From an uncultured Lachnospiraceae bacterium (GTDB taxonomy: Bacteria; Bacillota; Clostridia; Lachnospirales; Lachnospiraceae), in NCBI GenBank assembly GCA_910585345.1, contig CAJUDS010000003.1:1-64000 (forward strand): a stretch of 64,000 nucleotides of DNA, read 5' to 3'. Below the pieces are notes generated by a model. That model did not search any database. It saw only the letters and a list, made by a program, of their open reading frames with translations, and was not told the origin of the DNA. Numbering within the stretch: the first letter of the stretch is position 1; each line of letters starts with the position of its first letter. This document shows, in pieces, positions 23,449-32,683 of this stretch. The position numbers and the translations under genes were made by a program.

Positions 23449-24612
23449 CTAAACCCCTTTAAACAAATCTATTACAAGTTTTACTTCACCGATGCCCAGG
23501 CCCAGTTCTCTTGCAATCGCAATATTAGACTTACCCTCTTTATGCAGCGCCAGGATTTTTTCATTATTGTTTTTACCGTCCTCCCCGGCATTCGCAGCGA
23601 AAGAAATCGCCACCGGCGGCATATCCGTCTGCTTTTGCTCAACGGCCGGTGATGGTTTGGCCTTTCTGGGCGCTCTTTTTCTGGGCTTTTCTTCTTTGCG
23701 TTTTTCCTCTTTCAAAATATTCCATTCTTCCCCCGCCTTGTCTCCCTCTGTCTTCAACTCTACAGGCTGAAGGGGTGTAAAGGAAGCCGCGGGCGTCTCT
23801 TCCACAGAAGACGGCTGCACAGTATTGGCATCCGCCTCCTTATCCTCTGTCAAAAGATAACTCTGCTCTTCGACGCTCTGCCCGGCGCCATTGTCCAATT
23901 CCGTATCGCCATCTCTATCCTGCCGCAAAGAGCGCGCAGTCTCTTCACTCTTTTTGCGTGGTATAAACTTTTCCGTGTCGTCTGACTGTTCCCGCACATT
24001 TCTGGCCGCGCTTCTGGCCTGCAGCAGCGCGCTCTCCTCCGCCGCATCTCTTACCTGGCGCAGGGCATCTTCCTCCGCATCCTTGACTTGCTGCAGCGCC
24101 GCTCTCGCAGCCTCCCATGCTTCACGCGCAGACTCTTCCACTGCCTTAACGGACTCCTGCGCCGCACGCACCGACGACTCCTGCGCAATCCTCGCTGCCT
24201 CCTTCGTAATCTCCTTGGTTTCCTTCACTTTTTTATCTACTTCCGCTGCAGTATCTCTCAGATTCTGATGCTTATCGTTAAGCATATCAAAGAGAAAAAC
24301 CACTTCCTCATGATTTTTGTGAATCGATTCCAGCACTGTGTCAGAATACTCATTGACAGCCATAATCTTCTCATTGCTGACCCGTTCCATGGAACGTTCT
24401 GCTTTATCCACTGCATAAGTGATCGTTTCATCCACCACTTCATAGACTCTGGTTTTTACTTCTTTCATCTGCTCTTCTACCAGTTCTTTAATCTGCTCCT
24501 CGCCTAGCCGTCTGTCAGCCTCATGCAGTTTTTCTTTTTTTTCCGGAATCAGAAAGCTTGCCGCAAAAGCTCCAATCCCCAGAACGAATAACACAATTTC
24601 CATGATTCCCAT
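23449..24612 (-). CDS. DUF6115-like protein, membrane-anchored with coiled coil
   Basis: The 387-aa protein begins with a membrane segment (IVLFVLGIGAFAASFLI), followed by a long coiled coil (about 25-210, Ala/Glu/Lys-rich) and a low-complexity region. It ends in a helix-turn-helix-like C terminus (ILALHKEGKSNIAIARELGL, then VKLVIDLF) characteristic of DUF6115. In Bacillus the gene between sigD and rpsB is swrB, a single-membrane-segment protein that promotes flagellar assembly; this gene holds a comparable position and layout, so a similar role is possible. The relationship is positional, not shown by sequence identity. Confidence 0.65.
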   Translation of the reverse strand: MGIMEIVLFVLGIGAFAASFLIPEKKEKLHEADRRLGEEQIKELVEEQMKEVKTRVYEVVDETITYAVDKAERSMERVSNEKIMAVNEYSDTVLESIHKNHEEVVFLFDMLNDKHQNLRDTAAEVDKKVKETKEITKEAARIAQESSVRAAQESVKAVEESAREAWEAARAALQQVKDAEEDALRQVRDAAEESALLQARSAARNVREQSDDTEKFIPRKKSEETARSLRQDRDGDTELDNGAGQSVEEQSYLLTEDKEADANTVQPSSVEETPAASFTPLQPVELKTEGDKAGEEWNILKEEKRKEEKPRKRAPRKAKPSPAVEQKQTDMPPVAISFAANAGEDGKNNNEKILALHKEGKSNIAIARELGLGIGEVKLVIDLFKGV

Positions 24613-24615
24613 AAT

Positions 24616-24930
24616 TTATATCTTTATGTCAAAGGAAGTCCGCCCTTTGACGATAACCTTTCCATTTGCATTCTCTTCCTTTTTTTTCTTTCTGCCGCCG
24701 TCGCCGTAGTACTCGTTGTCCCCCTTATCTTTGGCGTCAAATTTTTTCTCCTGTTTTCGCAAATCATCTTTCTGTACTACCTGCGTATGCCTGATATCAA
24801 GCTGCTTTTCAAACTGGTTTTGAAAATTCTGCTGATTGACAGCGCCTCTGTTATCCTCATTCTGCTTAATCGTAGAATAATCCTGGGTCCTTGAAATCAC
24901 ACCATTGAGTTCCACCGCTCCTATTGCCAT
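24616..24930 (-). CDS. hypothetical flagellar-operon protein (104 aa)
   Basis: A hydrophilic 104-aa protein without signal or membrane segment. The N-terminal part (MAIGAVELNGVISRTQDYS) is followed by Asn/Gln-rich and Lys/Asp-rich sequence, and it ends in VIVKGRTSFDIKI. I recall similar short proteins next to fapA-like genes in flagellar operons of Lachnospiraceae, without a function. It is 3 bp from the DUF6115 gene and 27 bp from fapA, so it is co-expressed with them. Confidence 0.6.
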   Translation of the reverse strand: MAIGAVELNGVISRTQDYSTIKQNEDNRGAVNQQNFQNQFEKQLDIRHTQVVQKDDLRKQEKKFDAKDKGDNEYYGDGGRKKKKEENANGKVIVKGRTSFDIKI

Positions 24931-24957
24931 TCTTACACCTCACTTCCAGCATCTGTG

Positions 24958-26601
24958 CTATAAGCCCCGCATTTTCACATCGCCCCGGTCTCTGACGAAC
25001 CTGCAGTGACTCATTTTTCCCTTTACTACCATGGACACATCGCCAATTACAATTCTCGTGCCCGCATAAACATCTCCTCTTACAATTACGGAAGCATTTT
25101 TGCTATTTTCCAGTATATTCTGTAGTTTATCCAGTCTGTTATTGATCTCTATCAGTTCCTTTTTCTGCATACGGTATAACGTATACAAATTTCTGATATA
25201 AGTGTATTGCTCCTCGGGAAGAGAAGCGCCGCTCTCAATTTTCTGGGACGCGGACCGCAGAATAGGACGCGCCTGTCGGATTAGTTTATTTCCTTCCTGC
25301 AATTCATTCTGCAGATCCTGTATCTGCAGCTTCATAGATGGCTGCGCACCGATTTCAACTACCGTATCCGCGCCCATATTCGATCCCAGATTTTTTACGT
25401 CAATGCCATTGGTTGCATAGATACGGCCTCCGGTAATAAAGCCGCGTTTCCCGCCCACATGCACTGCATCTCTGGCCTTCACGGTACTGTGCAGAATCGA
25501 GTCGCTGTCTACATAACCGTCCGCAGTCACTTCGGCATTTTCAAAGAACTTGGCAATCACATTACCGCCTGCCATAATCTTTCCTTTCCCCATACCGTTC
25601 ATGCCTCTGGCGATAACTACGTCGCCGCCTGCCTCAATGACAGCCCCTTCCACGACGCCTTCCACAATCACATTGCCGCCCGCTTTCACACGAAAATTCT
25701 CACAAACTCTCCCTGAAATTTGTACACTGCCATAATAATCGATATTCCCGGTAGAATTGTCTACATTTTTCAGCATCAGGACATCCGAAACCGAAACTCT
25801 GTCGCCATCCAGATTAATATGCCCGCTTACCAAAGCGATCACTTCGCTGCCATCTTCTGATAATTGTGTGTTTTTTCCATATCGAAGATACGCCTTTTTG
25901 GTATCCGTTCCGGGAATTATTTCTCCGCGTATTGTCATACCGGGTACGGCTGGTACGGCTGGTATTAATCTGGCAATTACATCCCCCTTGTTGCAGCTAT
26001 TGACTGTATTCAAATGAAAGAAATCTACGCTGCCGTCTTCCTGCAAAGTAGGGCGTGCTTTCATGTCCGTATTGAATAGGAACTCCACTCTTGCATCCTG
26101 TCCGCGTACCTTCTGCCTGCCAAGGGCTATTTCCATATCCTTGCAATACTCCCGCCGCCGCAGAAATCTTTCCAGCACATCCTCGCAGATGCCATACGTA
26201 ATTCCCTGGAACTTCAGGTCACTGAGAATTTCCTCCCGGTCCATGACTTCGCCATCATCGGACGGCGCATAAAAACGTACGGTTGCCGACATACTATCAT
26301 TGGCAATCCGTACTTTCAACATCTCCTGAATCGGTCTTCCTTTTTGATTATTCAAAACTACCTTTACAGGATCATCATTCAGCTTTTTTGCCGCAGCATA
26401 TAAAGAAGGCAGATTAAAATCTATTTCCTGCAACGTCAGATAATCTGCCACTTCTTTGGCTTCCAGTTCTTCCCCGCCGTCTTTGGCGGGATACAGCATG
26501 ACACTGGTCTGTGTCTCCTCATTTAATACCTGAAAATATCCATTCATACTGCCACCCCCATTCGGGTCATACCTGTTCACTACAACGGCCGCCGTTTCCA
26601 T
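24958..26601 (-). CDS. FapA family protein (DUF342)
   Basis: This 547-aa protein matches the FapA/DUF342 family. The central part (about 170-400) is a bactofilin/MinC-like beta-helix with repeated VxAGGNVxVxG-type turns (IEAGGDVVIARGM, KIMAGGNVIAKFF), and the C-terminal third is a coiled coil (LQIQDLQNELQEGNKLI) followed by another short beta-helical end. An N-terminal extension of about 150 aa is present. In Vibrio, FapA affects polar flagellar regulation; in Clostridia its place in the fla operon suggests a cytoplasmic scaffold or polymer linked to motility. It directly follows fliA. Confidence 0.8.
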   Translation of the reverse strand: METAAVVVNRYDPNGGGSMNGYFQVLNEETQTSVMLYPAKDGGEELEAKEVADYLTLQEIDFNLPSLYAAAKKLNDDPVKVVLNNQKGRPIQEMLKVRIANDSMSATVRFYAPSDDGEVMDREEILSDLKFQGITYGICEDVLERFLRRREYCKDMEIALGRQKVRGQDARVEFLFNTDMKARPTLQEDGSVDFFHLNTVNSCNKGDVIARLIPAVPAVPGMTIRGEIIPGTDTKKAYLRYGKNTQLSEDGSEVIALVSGHINLDGDRVSVSDVLMLKNVDNSTGNIDYYGSVQISGRVCENFRVKAGGNVIVEGVVEGAVIEAGGDVVIARGMNGMGKGKIMAGGNVIAKFFENAEVTADGYVDSDSILHSTVKARDAVHVGGKRGFITGGRIYATNGIDVKNLGSNMGADTVVEIGAQPSMKLQIQDLQNELQEGNKLIRQARPILRSASQKIESGASLPEEQYTYIRNLYTLYRMQKKELIEINNRLDKLQNILENSKNASVIVRGDVYAGTRIVIGDVSMVVKGKMSHCRFVRDRGDVKMRGL

Positions 26602-26656
26602 CAGAGCAATGCGGCTGCTTACCGATATCGTAATACAAGCCGGGTTATACAGGCAT

Positions 26657-27421
26657 TTAATCAGATAAGATTCCCATATAACTTCCCATCTTTGTTTTCA
26701 TTTTTTGTAATGCTTTTGTATGAAGCTGTGATACTCTGGATTCCGTCACGCCCAATACATGACTGATTTCTTTCAGGGTCAGTTCTTCATAATAATACAA
26801 CTCAATAACCTTTCTCTCTTTTTCTGTCAACAGTGAAAGAGAATCACGCAAAACTTCTGCCAGTTCGCTCTGCTCCATGGCTTTTTCAGGCGTATCAAAA
26901 TGCCTGGATACATTCCTGTCACTTGGTATCTCACTTCCCTGCTCCAAATATTCATTCAAGGATACCAGGCCTGTAATCTTCATTTGCGACTGCCAATCTG
27001 TATATTCAGAATCACTGATTCCCAACGCCCTGGCAATCTCCTCATCTGTCGCCGGCCTTCCGCTCTGCGTTTCGATTTCACGCATGACAGTATCAATCTT
27101 TTTCTGTTTTTGCCGTATCGTCCTAGGAATCCAATCCATCTTACGTATCTGGTCCAAAATTGCACCCCGAATACGCAGACTTGCATATGTTTCAAACTTC
27201 ACTTCCTTCAGGGAATCAAATTTATCGATCGCGTCAATCAGGCCAAAAATTCCATAACTGACCAAATCCTCATATTCTACATTATACCCCAGATACATAC
27301 TGAGTCTGCCTGCCACAACTTTCACAAGAGGTGCATATTCCAGAATGATTTTTTCCCTGATGTCTGACCGTCCGGTACGCGCATAGTCGGCCCACATTTT
27401 TTTTCTGGCCGTTTCGTCCAT
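26657..27421 (-). CDS. fliA: RNA polymerase sigma factor FliA/SigD (sigma-28)
   Basis: A 254-aa sigma factor of the FliA/WhiG group that directs late flagellar, motor and chemotaxis genes. Region 2 (EYEDLVSYGIFGLIDAIDKFD, split by a short gap) and the -10 recognition segment (FETYASLRIRGAILDQIR), region 3 (GRPATDEEIARALGIS) and region 4 (LTLKEISHVLGVTESRVSQLH) are all present. The start at 27421 is chosen because GGAGGGG lies just before it; in-frame codons back to 27469 lack a site. It sits near the end of the operon, as sigD does in Bacillus subtilis. No flgM anti-sigma gene is in the window. Confidence 0.95.
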   Translation of the reverse strand: MDETARKKMWADYARTGRSDIREKIILEYAPLVKVVAGRLSMYLGYNVEYEDLVSYGIFGLIDAIDKFDSLKEVKFETYASLRIRGAILDQIRKMDWIPRTIRQKQKKIDTVMREIETQSGRPATDEEIARALGISDSEYTDWQSQMKITGLVSLNEYLEQGSEIPSDRNVSRHFDTPEKAMEQSELAEVLRDSLSLLTEKERKVIELYYYEELTLKEISHVLGVTESRVSQLHTKALQKMKTKMGSYMGILSD

Positions 27422-27493
27422 AATCCCCTCCGATAAATATTCGCCTTTCATTAATAATCGTATACGCACATCAATACGGCTGTTTTACACCCG

Positions 27494-27766
27494 TCACTCC
27501 TGTACATCTTCTGTTTCTTCCGTATTCTCTTCTATCTCTTTCTCTATTACCTCTCCCTCATCAGACACATTTCCGCTCTCCTCCTGTGCTGTCACAAAGG
27601 AGTCCAGCGTGCGTTTGATCAGGCAGCCGGCTATATAAAATACAATCAGAACTCCCAGCAGTATCCACAATGCCGTTTCCAGTTCATAACGCATCAGTTT
27701 CGTGCTGATACTTGTCACAGCCCCGGCCAACAGCATCATAATAAGCGGTATTTGTTTTGTTTTCAT
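27494..27766 (-). CDS. small membrane protein of the fla/che operon (90 aa)
   Basis: Two hydrophobic segments (IPLIMMLLAGAVTSIST and LETALWILLGVLIVFYIAG) are followed by a strongly acidic tail (EEIEENTEETEDVQE pattern). I do not recognise a family. It lies between cheD and fliA, 11 bp after cheD. The anchor plus acidic tail would place the tail in the cytoplasm. It may influence sigma factor or motor function, but this is speculation from position only. Confidence 0.65.
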   Translation of the reverse strand: MKTKQIPLIMMLLAGAVTSISTKLMRYELETALWILLGVLIVFYIAGCLIKRTLDSFVTAQEESGNVSDEGEVIEKEIEENTEETEDVQE

Positions 27767-27777
27767 CTTTTTCCCCG

Positions 27778-28263
27778 TCAGATTACACGCTCGCCTTTTC
27801 CCACGCTCCGAATTATAAAATCACCTGTCTCCGGATAGAAAATCACAGTACGTCCAAAGTTTTTACCAGTATCTGATGCCAAAAGTGGTATTCTCATTTC
27901 CTGCAGTTTCTTTTTGGCCGCTTCCACATTTCTGTCACCGATACGCACCATATCATCTTTATTCTGAAAAGAGAACATCTGTGCTCCTCCGGCAATTTTC
28001 GCTACCAGCCTGCTTCTGCTGGCGCCTGCAGAAACAATCTGCCTCACCAGCTCCTCAATACCAGTATCTGCAAATTTTGGAATATTAGAATTGTTTCGTA
28101 TTGATTTGCTGTCAGGCAGCATCACATGTGCCAGTCCTCCAATTTTTGTGTTGGGATCACGAATCGCAATCCCAACACAAGAGCCAAGTCCCAGAGTTGT
28201 AACGCCATTGGGACTTTTGCATATTTTTAAGTCAGCCATACCGACTTTGATGATTTCACTCAT
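27778..28263 (-). CDS. cheD: chemoreceptor glutamine deamidase CheD
   Basis: This 161-aa enzyme deamidates glutamines in chemoreceptors and is modulated by CheC. The catalytic Cys29 (LGLGSCVGIAI) and His46 (GGLAHVMLP) are in place, followed by the conserved KIAGGAQMF and GRTVIFYPETG blocks. Length is normal. It is the partner of the cheC gene 26 bp upstream, matching the Bacillus-type adaptation system. Confidence 0.95.
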   Translation of the reverse strand: MSEIIKVGMADLKICKSPNGVTTLGLGSCVGIAIRDPNTKIGGLAHVMLPDSKSIRNNSNIPKFADTGIEELVRQIVSAGASRSRLVAKIAGGAQMFSFQNKDDMVRIGDRNVEAAKKKLQEMRIPLLASDTGKNFGRTVIFYPETGDFIIRSVGKGERVI

Positions 28264-28289
28264 TTCCCCAACTTCTTCCCCTGATTTGT

Positions 28290-28907
28290 TTATGCCATAC
28301 CCAAAGACTTCAGAATTTTTGTATAAGAATCGATATCCGGAACCATAATGAAGTAACCGTCCAACTCGATCTCATCCATAAACTGAGACTGTATGAGCAG
28401 TATTTTATCGCCAAGTGTACCGAATTCAATTGCCGGAACGCTTAAAATAGCGCCCGCCATATCCACACAGATTGATGGCACAGACGGGAAAATTTTCAAG
28501 TTTGTAATGGTAGCAAGAGAATTCAGATATGCGCCGGTTATAATATTCCCTACTTCCATCAAAGCAGAAATACCCATCTCCCCAAAATCATCATCCGGCA
28601 GTTCCATTCCCATTAATTTGGTAACCAAATGCTTAGCCGACCCCTTAGCCAGCAGGAACATAATACTTCCTGTAATATCCCCGTCCACAGCAAGATAAAT
28701 ACCGGCCATAATCTGTTCTTCGCCGCCAATCAATGTTCCAACATCTTTGAAATCCAACAGCCTTACCTGCGGAACCTTCATATCCACCTTGCAATTTAAC
28801 ATTTGTGACAAAGCCGTCATCGCATTTCCTGCGCCTATATTCCCCAGTTCTCTCAGCACATCGACATACTCTGCCGTCATTGTTTCCATACTAATTTCGT
28901 TTTCCAT
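28290..28907 (-). CDS. cheC: CheY-P phosphatase CheC
   Basis: A 205-aa CheC protein that dephosphorylates CheY-P and binds CheD. Both phosphatase motifs are visible: LRELGNIGAGNAMTALS near the N terminus, with the E/N pair, and LMEVGNIITGAYLNSL in the second half. The start at 28907 follows AGGTGG; a frame extending to 28949 has no site. It is flanked by cheW and cheD in the expected order. Confidence 0.93.
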   Translation of the reverse strand: MENEISMETMTAEYVDVLRELGNIGAGNAMTALSQMLNCKVDMKVPQVRLLDFKDVGTLIGGEEQIMAGIYLAVDGDITGSIMFLLAKGSAKHLVTKLMGMELPDDDFGEMGISALMEVGNIITGAYLNSLATITNLKIFPSVPSICVDMAGAILSVPAIEFGTLGDKILLIQSQFMDEIELDGYFIMVPDIDSYTKILKSLGMA

Positions 28908-28969
28908 TTTCCACCTTCCATATAGCAGCGTATCACCGCCTGATTTCACGAATACCCATTATATCATCA

Positions 28970-29473
28970 CTATATCATCTCTTTATCCAGTACAACCGCA
29001 TCCAGATCCAGAAGCGAGATCAGACCGCCCTCATATTTGCCAATGCCAAAAATAAAGTTGGATACATCATCTCTTGCATCATAGGAAACTCTTTCGATCT
29101 GCGCTTCTTCCAGATTGACTACTTCCTTTACTTCATCTACCAGAATGCCAATATTGCCAAGCTGATCCAATTTTAAAATAATAATTCTGGTAGCCTTTGT
29201 CTCTACATCTTCTGACAGATCCATTTTTAATCTGACGCTCATTACCGGAACGACCTCGCCCCGCAGATTGATCACGCCTTTTATATAATTGGATACTTTC
29301 GGTATCCTCGTGATATGCTGCATACGCACAATATTATCCACATATTTAATATCAATACCATATTGCTCTTCCCCAAACTTCACTACGATAAACTGGGTAA
29401 TCTCGACTGCTGTATAGCCATCCTCATTATTGTTTATCACTGCAGGGGCTGTGTTTTCTGTTAATTTGTCCAT
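28970..29473 (-). CDS. cheW: chemotaxis coupling protein CheW
   Basis: A 167-aa CheW scaffold linking receptors to CheA. It has two SH3-like subdomains with the typical sequences FIVVKFGEEQYGIDI, YIKGVINLRGEVVPVMSVR and GILVDEVKEVVNLE. An N-terminal extension of about 30 residues is present. The ATG at 29473 is preferred since AGGAGG is 8 bases upstream; another ATG touches the cheA stop codon (TAATG) at 29494. Confidence 0.95.
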   Translation of the reverse strand: MDKLTENTAPAVINNNEDGYTAVEITQFIVVKFGEEQYGIDIKYVDNIVRMQHITRIPKVSNYIKGVINLRGEVVPVMSVRLKMDLSEDVETKATRIIILKLDQLGNIGILVDEVKEVVNLEEAQIERVSYDARDDVSNFIFGIGKYEGGLISLLDLDAVVLDKEMI

Positions 29474-29493
29474 GACCGAATCCTCCTTACCCA

Positions 29494-31608
29494 TTAAATC
29501 ATCGCGTTTGTATCAAGAATCAATGCCACTTCGCCATCCCCCAGAATGGTAGCGCCGCTGATAAACTTGCATTTATTGATATACTTTCCTAATGATTTGA
29601 TAACGATCTCCTGCTGTCCGATCAGTTCATCCACCACAAGACCCACCTGCTTATCGCCTTTTCTGACAATGACAACGACGATGTCTTCTTCCTCATCCTT
29701 TTCTTTATAGATGTCCAGCATTTCATCCAGACGAACAAGCGGGATGACAATTCCTCGCAGATTGATTACTTCTTTCGCCTGTACATACTTAATATCCTCT
29801 TTCGTAATATTCTCTATTGTATCAATAGAGTTCAGTGAAATAGCGTATTTTTCATTGCCTACCACTACCATAAGGGCCTGAATGATGGCAAGCGTCAGCG
29901 GAAGGCAGATCGACCATGTACTGCCTACGCCGTATTTTGTTCTGACATCCACTTCACCGCTCAGCGCTTCAATCTTTGATTTTACAACATCCAGGCCGAC
30001 GCCTCTGCCGGATACATCTGTAACCTCTTTTGCGGTAGAAAAGCTGGGAAGGAACAGCAGGTTTATGATCTCCTTCTCGCTCATATTTTCTGCCTGCTCC
30101 GCAGAGATCACGCCTCTCTCAATGGCTTTCTGCTTCACAGTCTTGGCGTCAATTCCGCCGCCGTCGTCGCTGACTTCAATGATTACGTTATTGCCGTCCT
30201 GATAAGCGTCTAAATGAATAGAACCTACTTCCGGCTTTCCTCTTTCCTTACGCACCTGCGCGCTTTCCAGACCATGGTCAGCCGCATTTCTCAGCAAATG
30301 CATCAACGGGTCGCCGATCTCATCCACCACAGTACGGTCGAGCTCTGTTTCTTCACCCGTCATGTATAATTCCATCTTCTTACCGAGCTTTTTCTGCAGG
30401 TCGCGAATCATACGCGGGAACTTCTGTACAACGCTCTCAATAGGAACCATCCTTACTTTCATGACAGATTCATGCAGGTTGGTCGTTACACTTTCCAGAT
30501 ATTCAATCTGGTCATTAAATGCCATATTGTCAACTGACTCATTTCCGCCCCCGGCGCTGATCGATACCAGGGAGTTTTTAGCGATAATCAGCTCGCTTAC
30601 GAGGTTCATCAGCGAATCCAGCTTCTCAATATCTACACGAACCGTACGGTTCACTACCGGCTTATTTGCAGCGGGCTTCTTTTCCTGTTTTGCAGCGGCA
30701 GGCGCCGATACTACGGACTGCTGCACCGTGGGCGTATCCTCGGAAGGTTCCTCATCCTTGCCTTCCTTTTCCTCCTGCACCTCTGGTTTTGCCGCCGACT
30801 GCGGATCTACCTTGAGTACGCCGCCCACTGCCTTTTCAATTTCAGACACACTCTGCGCTGCCTTAACAATCTCACTCAGACTGGCATCTGAAATAACGAC
30901 AATATTAAAACTGCTTTCAAACTTTTCATCTTCAATATCCTGTGCAGACGGATCGGATACAATAATCTCACCCAGCTCTTCCACTGCTTTGAATACGAGA
31001 AATGCTCTTGCCGCCTTCAGAATGCAGCTCTCCTGCACATAAACAGTCAGGCCATACGCCTTTTTCCCCTGGCTGACTGCCTTGCCGATCACAGTTTTTT
31101 CCGTGTCATGCAGTTTGATGCCTGTCCACTCCGTTCCCTCTTCCACCGTTTCCTCAATATCTTCTTTTACCTCTCCGGAAACGTTTTCCGCAGACGCTTT
31201 TGCCTCCTCCTGCACATTTTCCGCATTGCCTGATAAAATCTCATTCAATGCTCTGATCAAAGGCTCGTTGTCGTTCGTCCCTTCGTCCGCAGACGATTGT
31301 ATACAATCCAGATATTCTTCCAATGCATCCAGACACTGAAACAGAATATCTATCATATTTGCTTTTACTTTTATATTACCGTTTCTCACTTCGGAAAATA
31401 CATTTTCCATATCATGCGTGAGCGTCTGCATTCTCTTATAGCCCATAGTCCCCGCCATACCCTTTAAGGAATGGGCTGCACGGAAAATTTCGTTAATTGT
31501 GTCTTCATTTTCCGGTTCCTGCTCCAAATTCAGGATCTGCGTATTCAGGCTTTGTAAATGTTCTTTTGTTTCGTCGATGAAAATCTCAAGATACTGGCTT
31601 ACATCCAT
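29494..31608 (-). CDS. cheA: chemotaxis histidine kinase CheA
   Basis: The 704-aa kinase has all five domains. P1 (HPt) carries the phospho-accepting His46 in AAHSLKGMAG. A P2-like CheY/CheB-binding region covers about 160-260, followed by a low-complexity linker. P3 is the dimerisation domain (DSLMNLVSELIIAKN), P4 the ATPase with N-box HLLRNAADHGLE and G-box SDDGGGID, GRGVGLDVVK, and P5 the CheW-like C terminus. It phosphorylates CheY and CheB. It begins 1 bp after the cheB stop and its stop codon abuts an alternative cheW start. Confidence 0.96.
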   Translation of the reverse strand: MDVSQYLEIFIDETKEHLQSLNTQILNLEQEPENEDTINEIFRAAHSLKGMAGTMGYKRMQTLTHDMENVFSEVRNGNIKVKANMIDILFQCLDALEEYLDCIQSSADEGTNDNEPLIRALNEILSGNAENVQEEAKASAENVSGEVKEDIEETVEEGTEWTGIKLHDTEKTVIGKAVSQGKKAYGLTVYVQESCILKAARAFLVFKAVEELGEIIVSDPSAQDIEDEKFESSFNIVVISDASLSEIVKAAQSVSEIEKAVGGVLKVDPQSAAKPEVQEEKEGKDEEPSEDTPTVQQSVVSAPAAAKQEKKPAANKPVVNRTVRVDIEKLDSLMNLVSELIIAKNSLVSISAGGGNESVDNMAFNDQIEYLESVTTNLHESVMKVRMVPIESVVQKFPRMIRDLQKKLGKKMELYMTGEETELDRTVVDEIGDPLMHLLRNAADHGLESAQVRKERGKPEVGSIHLDAYQDGNNVIIEVSDDGGGIDAKTVKQKAIERGVISAEQAENMSEKEIINLLFLPSFSTAKEVTDVSGRGVGLDVVKSKIEALSGEVDVRTKYGVGSTWSICLPLTLAIIQALMVVVGNEKYAISLNSIDTIENITKEDIKYVQAKEVINLRGIVIPLVRLDEMLDIYKEKDEEEDIVVVIVRKGDKQVGLVVDELIGQQEIVIKSLGKYINKCKFISGATILGDGEVALILDTNAMI

Positions 31609-31609
31609 C

Positions 31610-32683
31610 TTATATTACCCCCACGTTCAAAATAATCTCCTGTGCAATCTGCTCCAGCGGAACAATCTGGTCTGCCAGACCCGCCTGTATGATACTCTTC
31701 GGCATCCCGTATACCGTACAGGTACTCTGCTCCTGGGCAATGACATGCACCCGCTTCCCGTTTTTCAGATTTACGATTCCCTTGGTACCGTCCGCACCCA
31801 TACCGGTCATGACAACACAGACAACCTCGTCAAAACCGCTCTTCAAAAGCGACTCATACATATAATTTGCGCAGGGTTTCACTCCTTCCCGCGACGGTTC
31901 ATCCGAATACCGTACGACATATCTGCCGCCCGGCTTCATATCTACATTCAGATGTTTGCCTCCCTTGGCGATATAGACATGGCCCTTTTCCAGTGTTTCA
32001 CCATCCACCGCCTCTGTCACAGTGATCTCACTGAGAGAATCCAGACGTTCTGCAAGAGACTGCGTAAATCCTGCCGGCATATGCTGAACAATCACAACCG
32101 GCGTTTTTAGATTGCGCGGCAGCTTTGCGACCACGGAATGCAGTGCCTTCGGACCGCCTGTGGAACTGGCAATCGCCACAATTTTACTGCCTTTGATCAC
32201 AGAAGCGTGTTTTTTCGCCAGTTCTACTACCTGCTTTGTCTTCTTGATGCTCTCCAGCGTAAACGCCTTATTCAGCGAAGAAGGTTTGCTGTCTGCAACA
32301 GCGCCCAGAATACGCAGAAAATTACTCTGGAAAAAATCATTCTTGCAGTCGATCGCGTTGTTTGGTTTATGGATAAAATCAATGGCGCCCAGCTCCAGCG
32401 CATCCATTGTAGTCTTAGCGCCTTCTTTGGTATCTGTACTTGCCATCATGACTTTAGCCGGAATTTTACGCTTCTGCAATTCTTTCAAAAGCTCCAGACC
32501 GTTCATTTTCGGCATGTTTACATCCAATACAACCGCATCATATGTATTTTTTGTCAGAAGCTGCAGCGCTTCCAGTCCATTGGTCGCTCTGTCCGCTACC
32601 TGAAATCGTGTATCTTTGCTAATTATATCACAGAGCACCCTTCTCATGAGTGCAGAATCATCAACTACAAGAATTTTTTTCAT
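31610..32683 (-). CDS. cheB: protein-glutamate methylesterase CheB
   Basis: A 357-aa response regulator that removes methyl groups from chemoreceptors. The receiver domain has the acidic pair DD (8-9), Asp54 in VVLDVNMPKM, and Thr/Lys at the usual sites. The C-terminal esterase has the catalytic Ser in ASSTGGPKAL, His in QHMPAGFTQSLAERL and Asp in MTGMGADG. Its ATG overlaps the stop of ycgR (ATGA). The partner methyltransferase CheR is not in this window. Confidence 0.95.
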   Translation of the reverse strand: MKKILVVDDSALMRRVLCDIISKDTRFQVADRATNGLEALQLLTKNTYDAVVLDVNMPKMNGLELLKELQKRKIPAKVMMASTDTKEGAKTTMDALELGAIDFIHKPNNAIDCKNDFFQSNFLRILGAVADSKPSSLNKAFTLESIKKTKQVVELAKKHASVIKGSKIVAIASSTGGPKALHSVVAKLPRNLKTPVVIVQHMPAGFTQSLAERLDSLSEITVTEAVDGETLEKGHVYIAKGGKHLNVDMKPGGRYVVRYSDEPSREGVKPCANYMYESLLKSGFDEVVCVVMTGMGADGTKGIVNLKNGKRVHVIAQEQSTCTVYGMPKSIIQAGLADQIVPLEQIAQEIILNVGVI

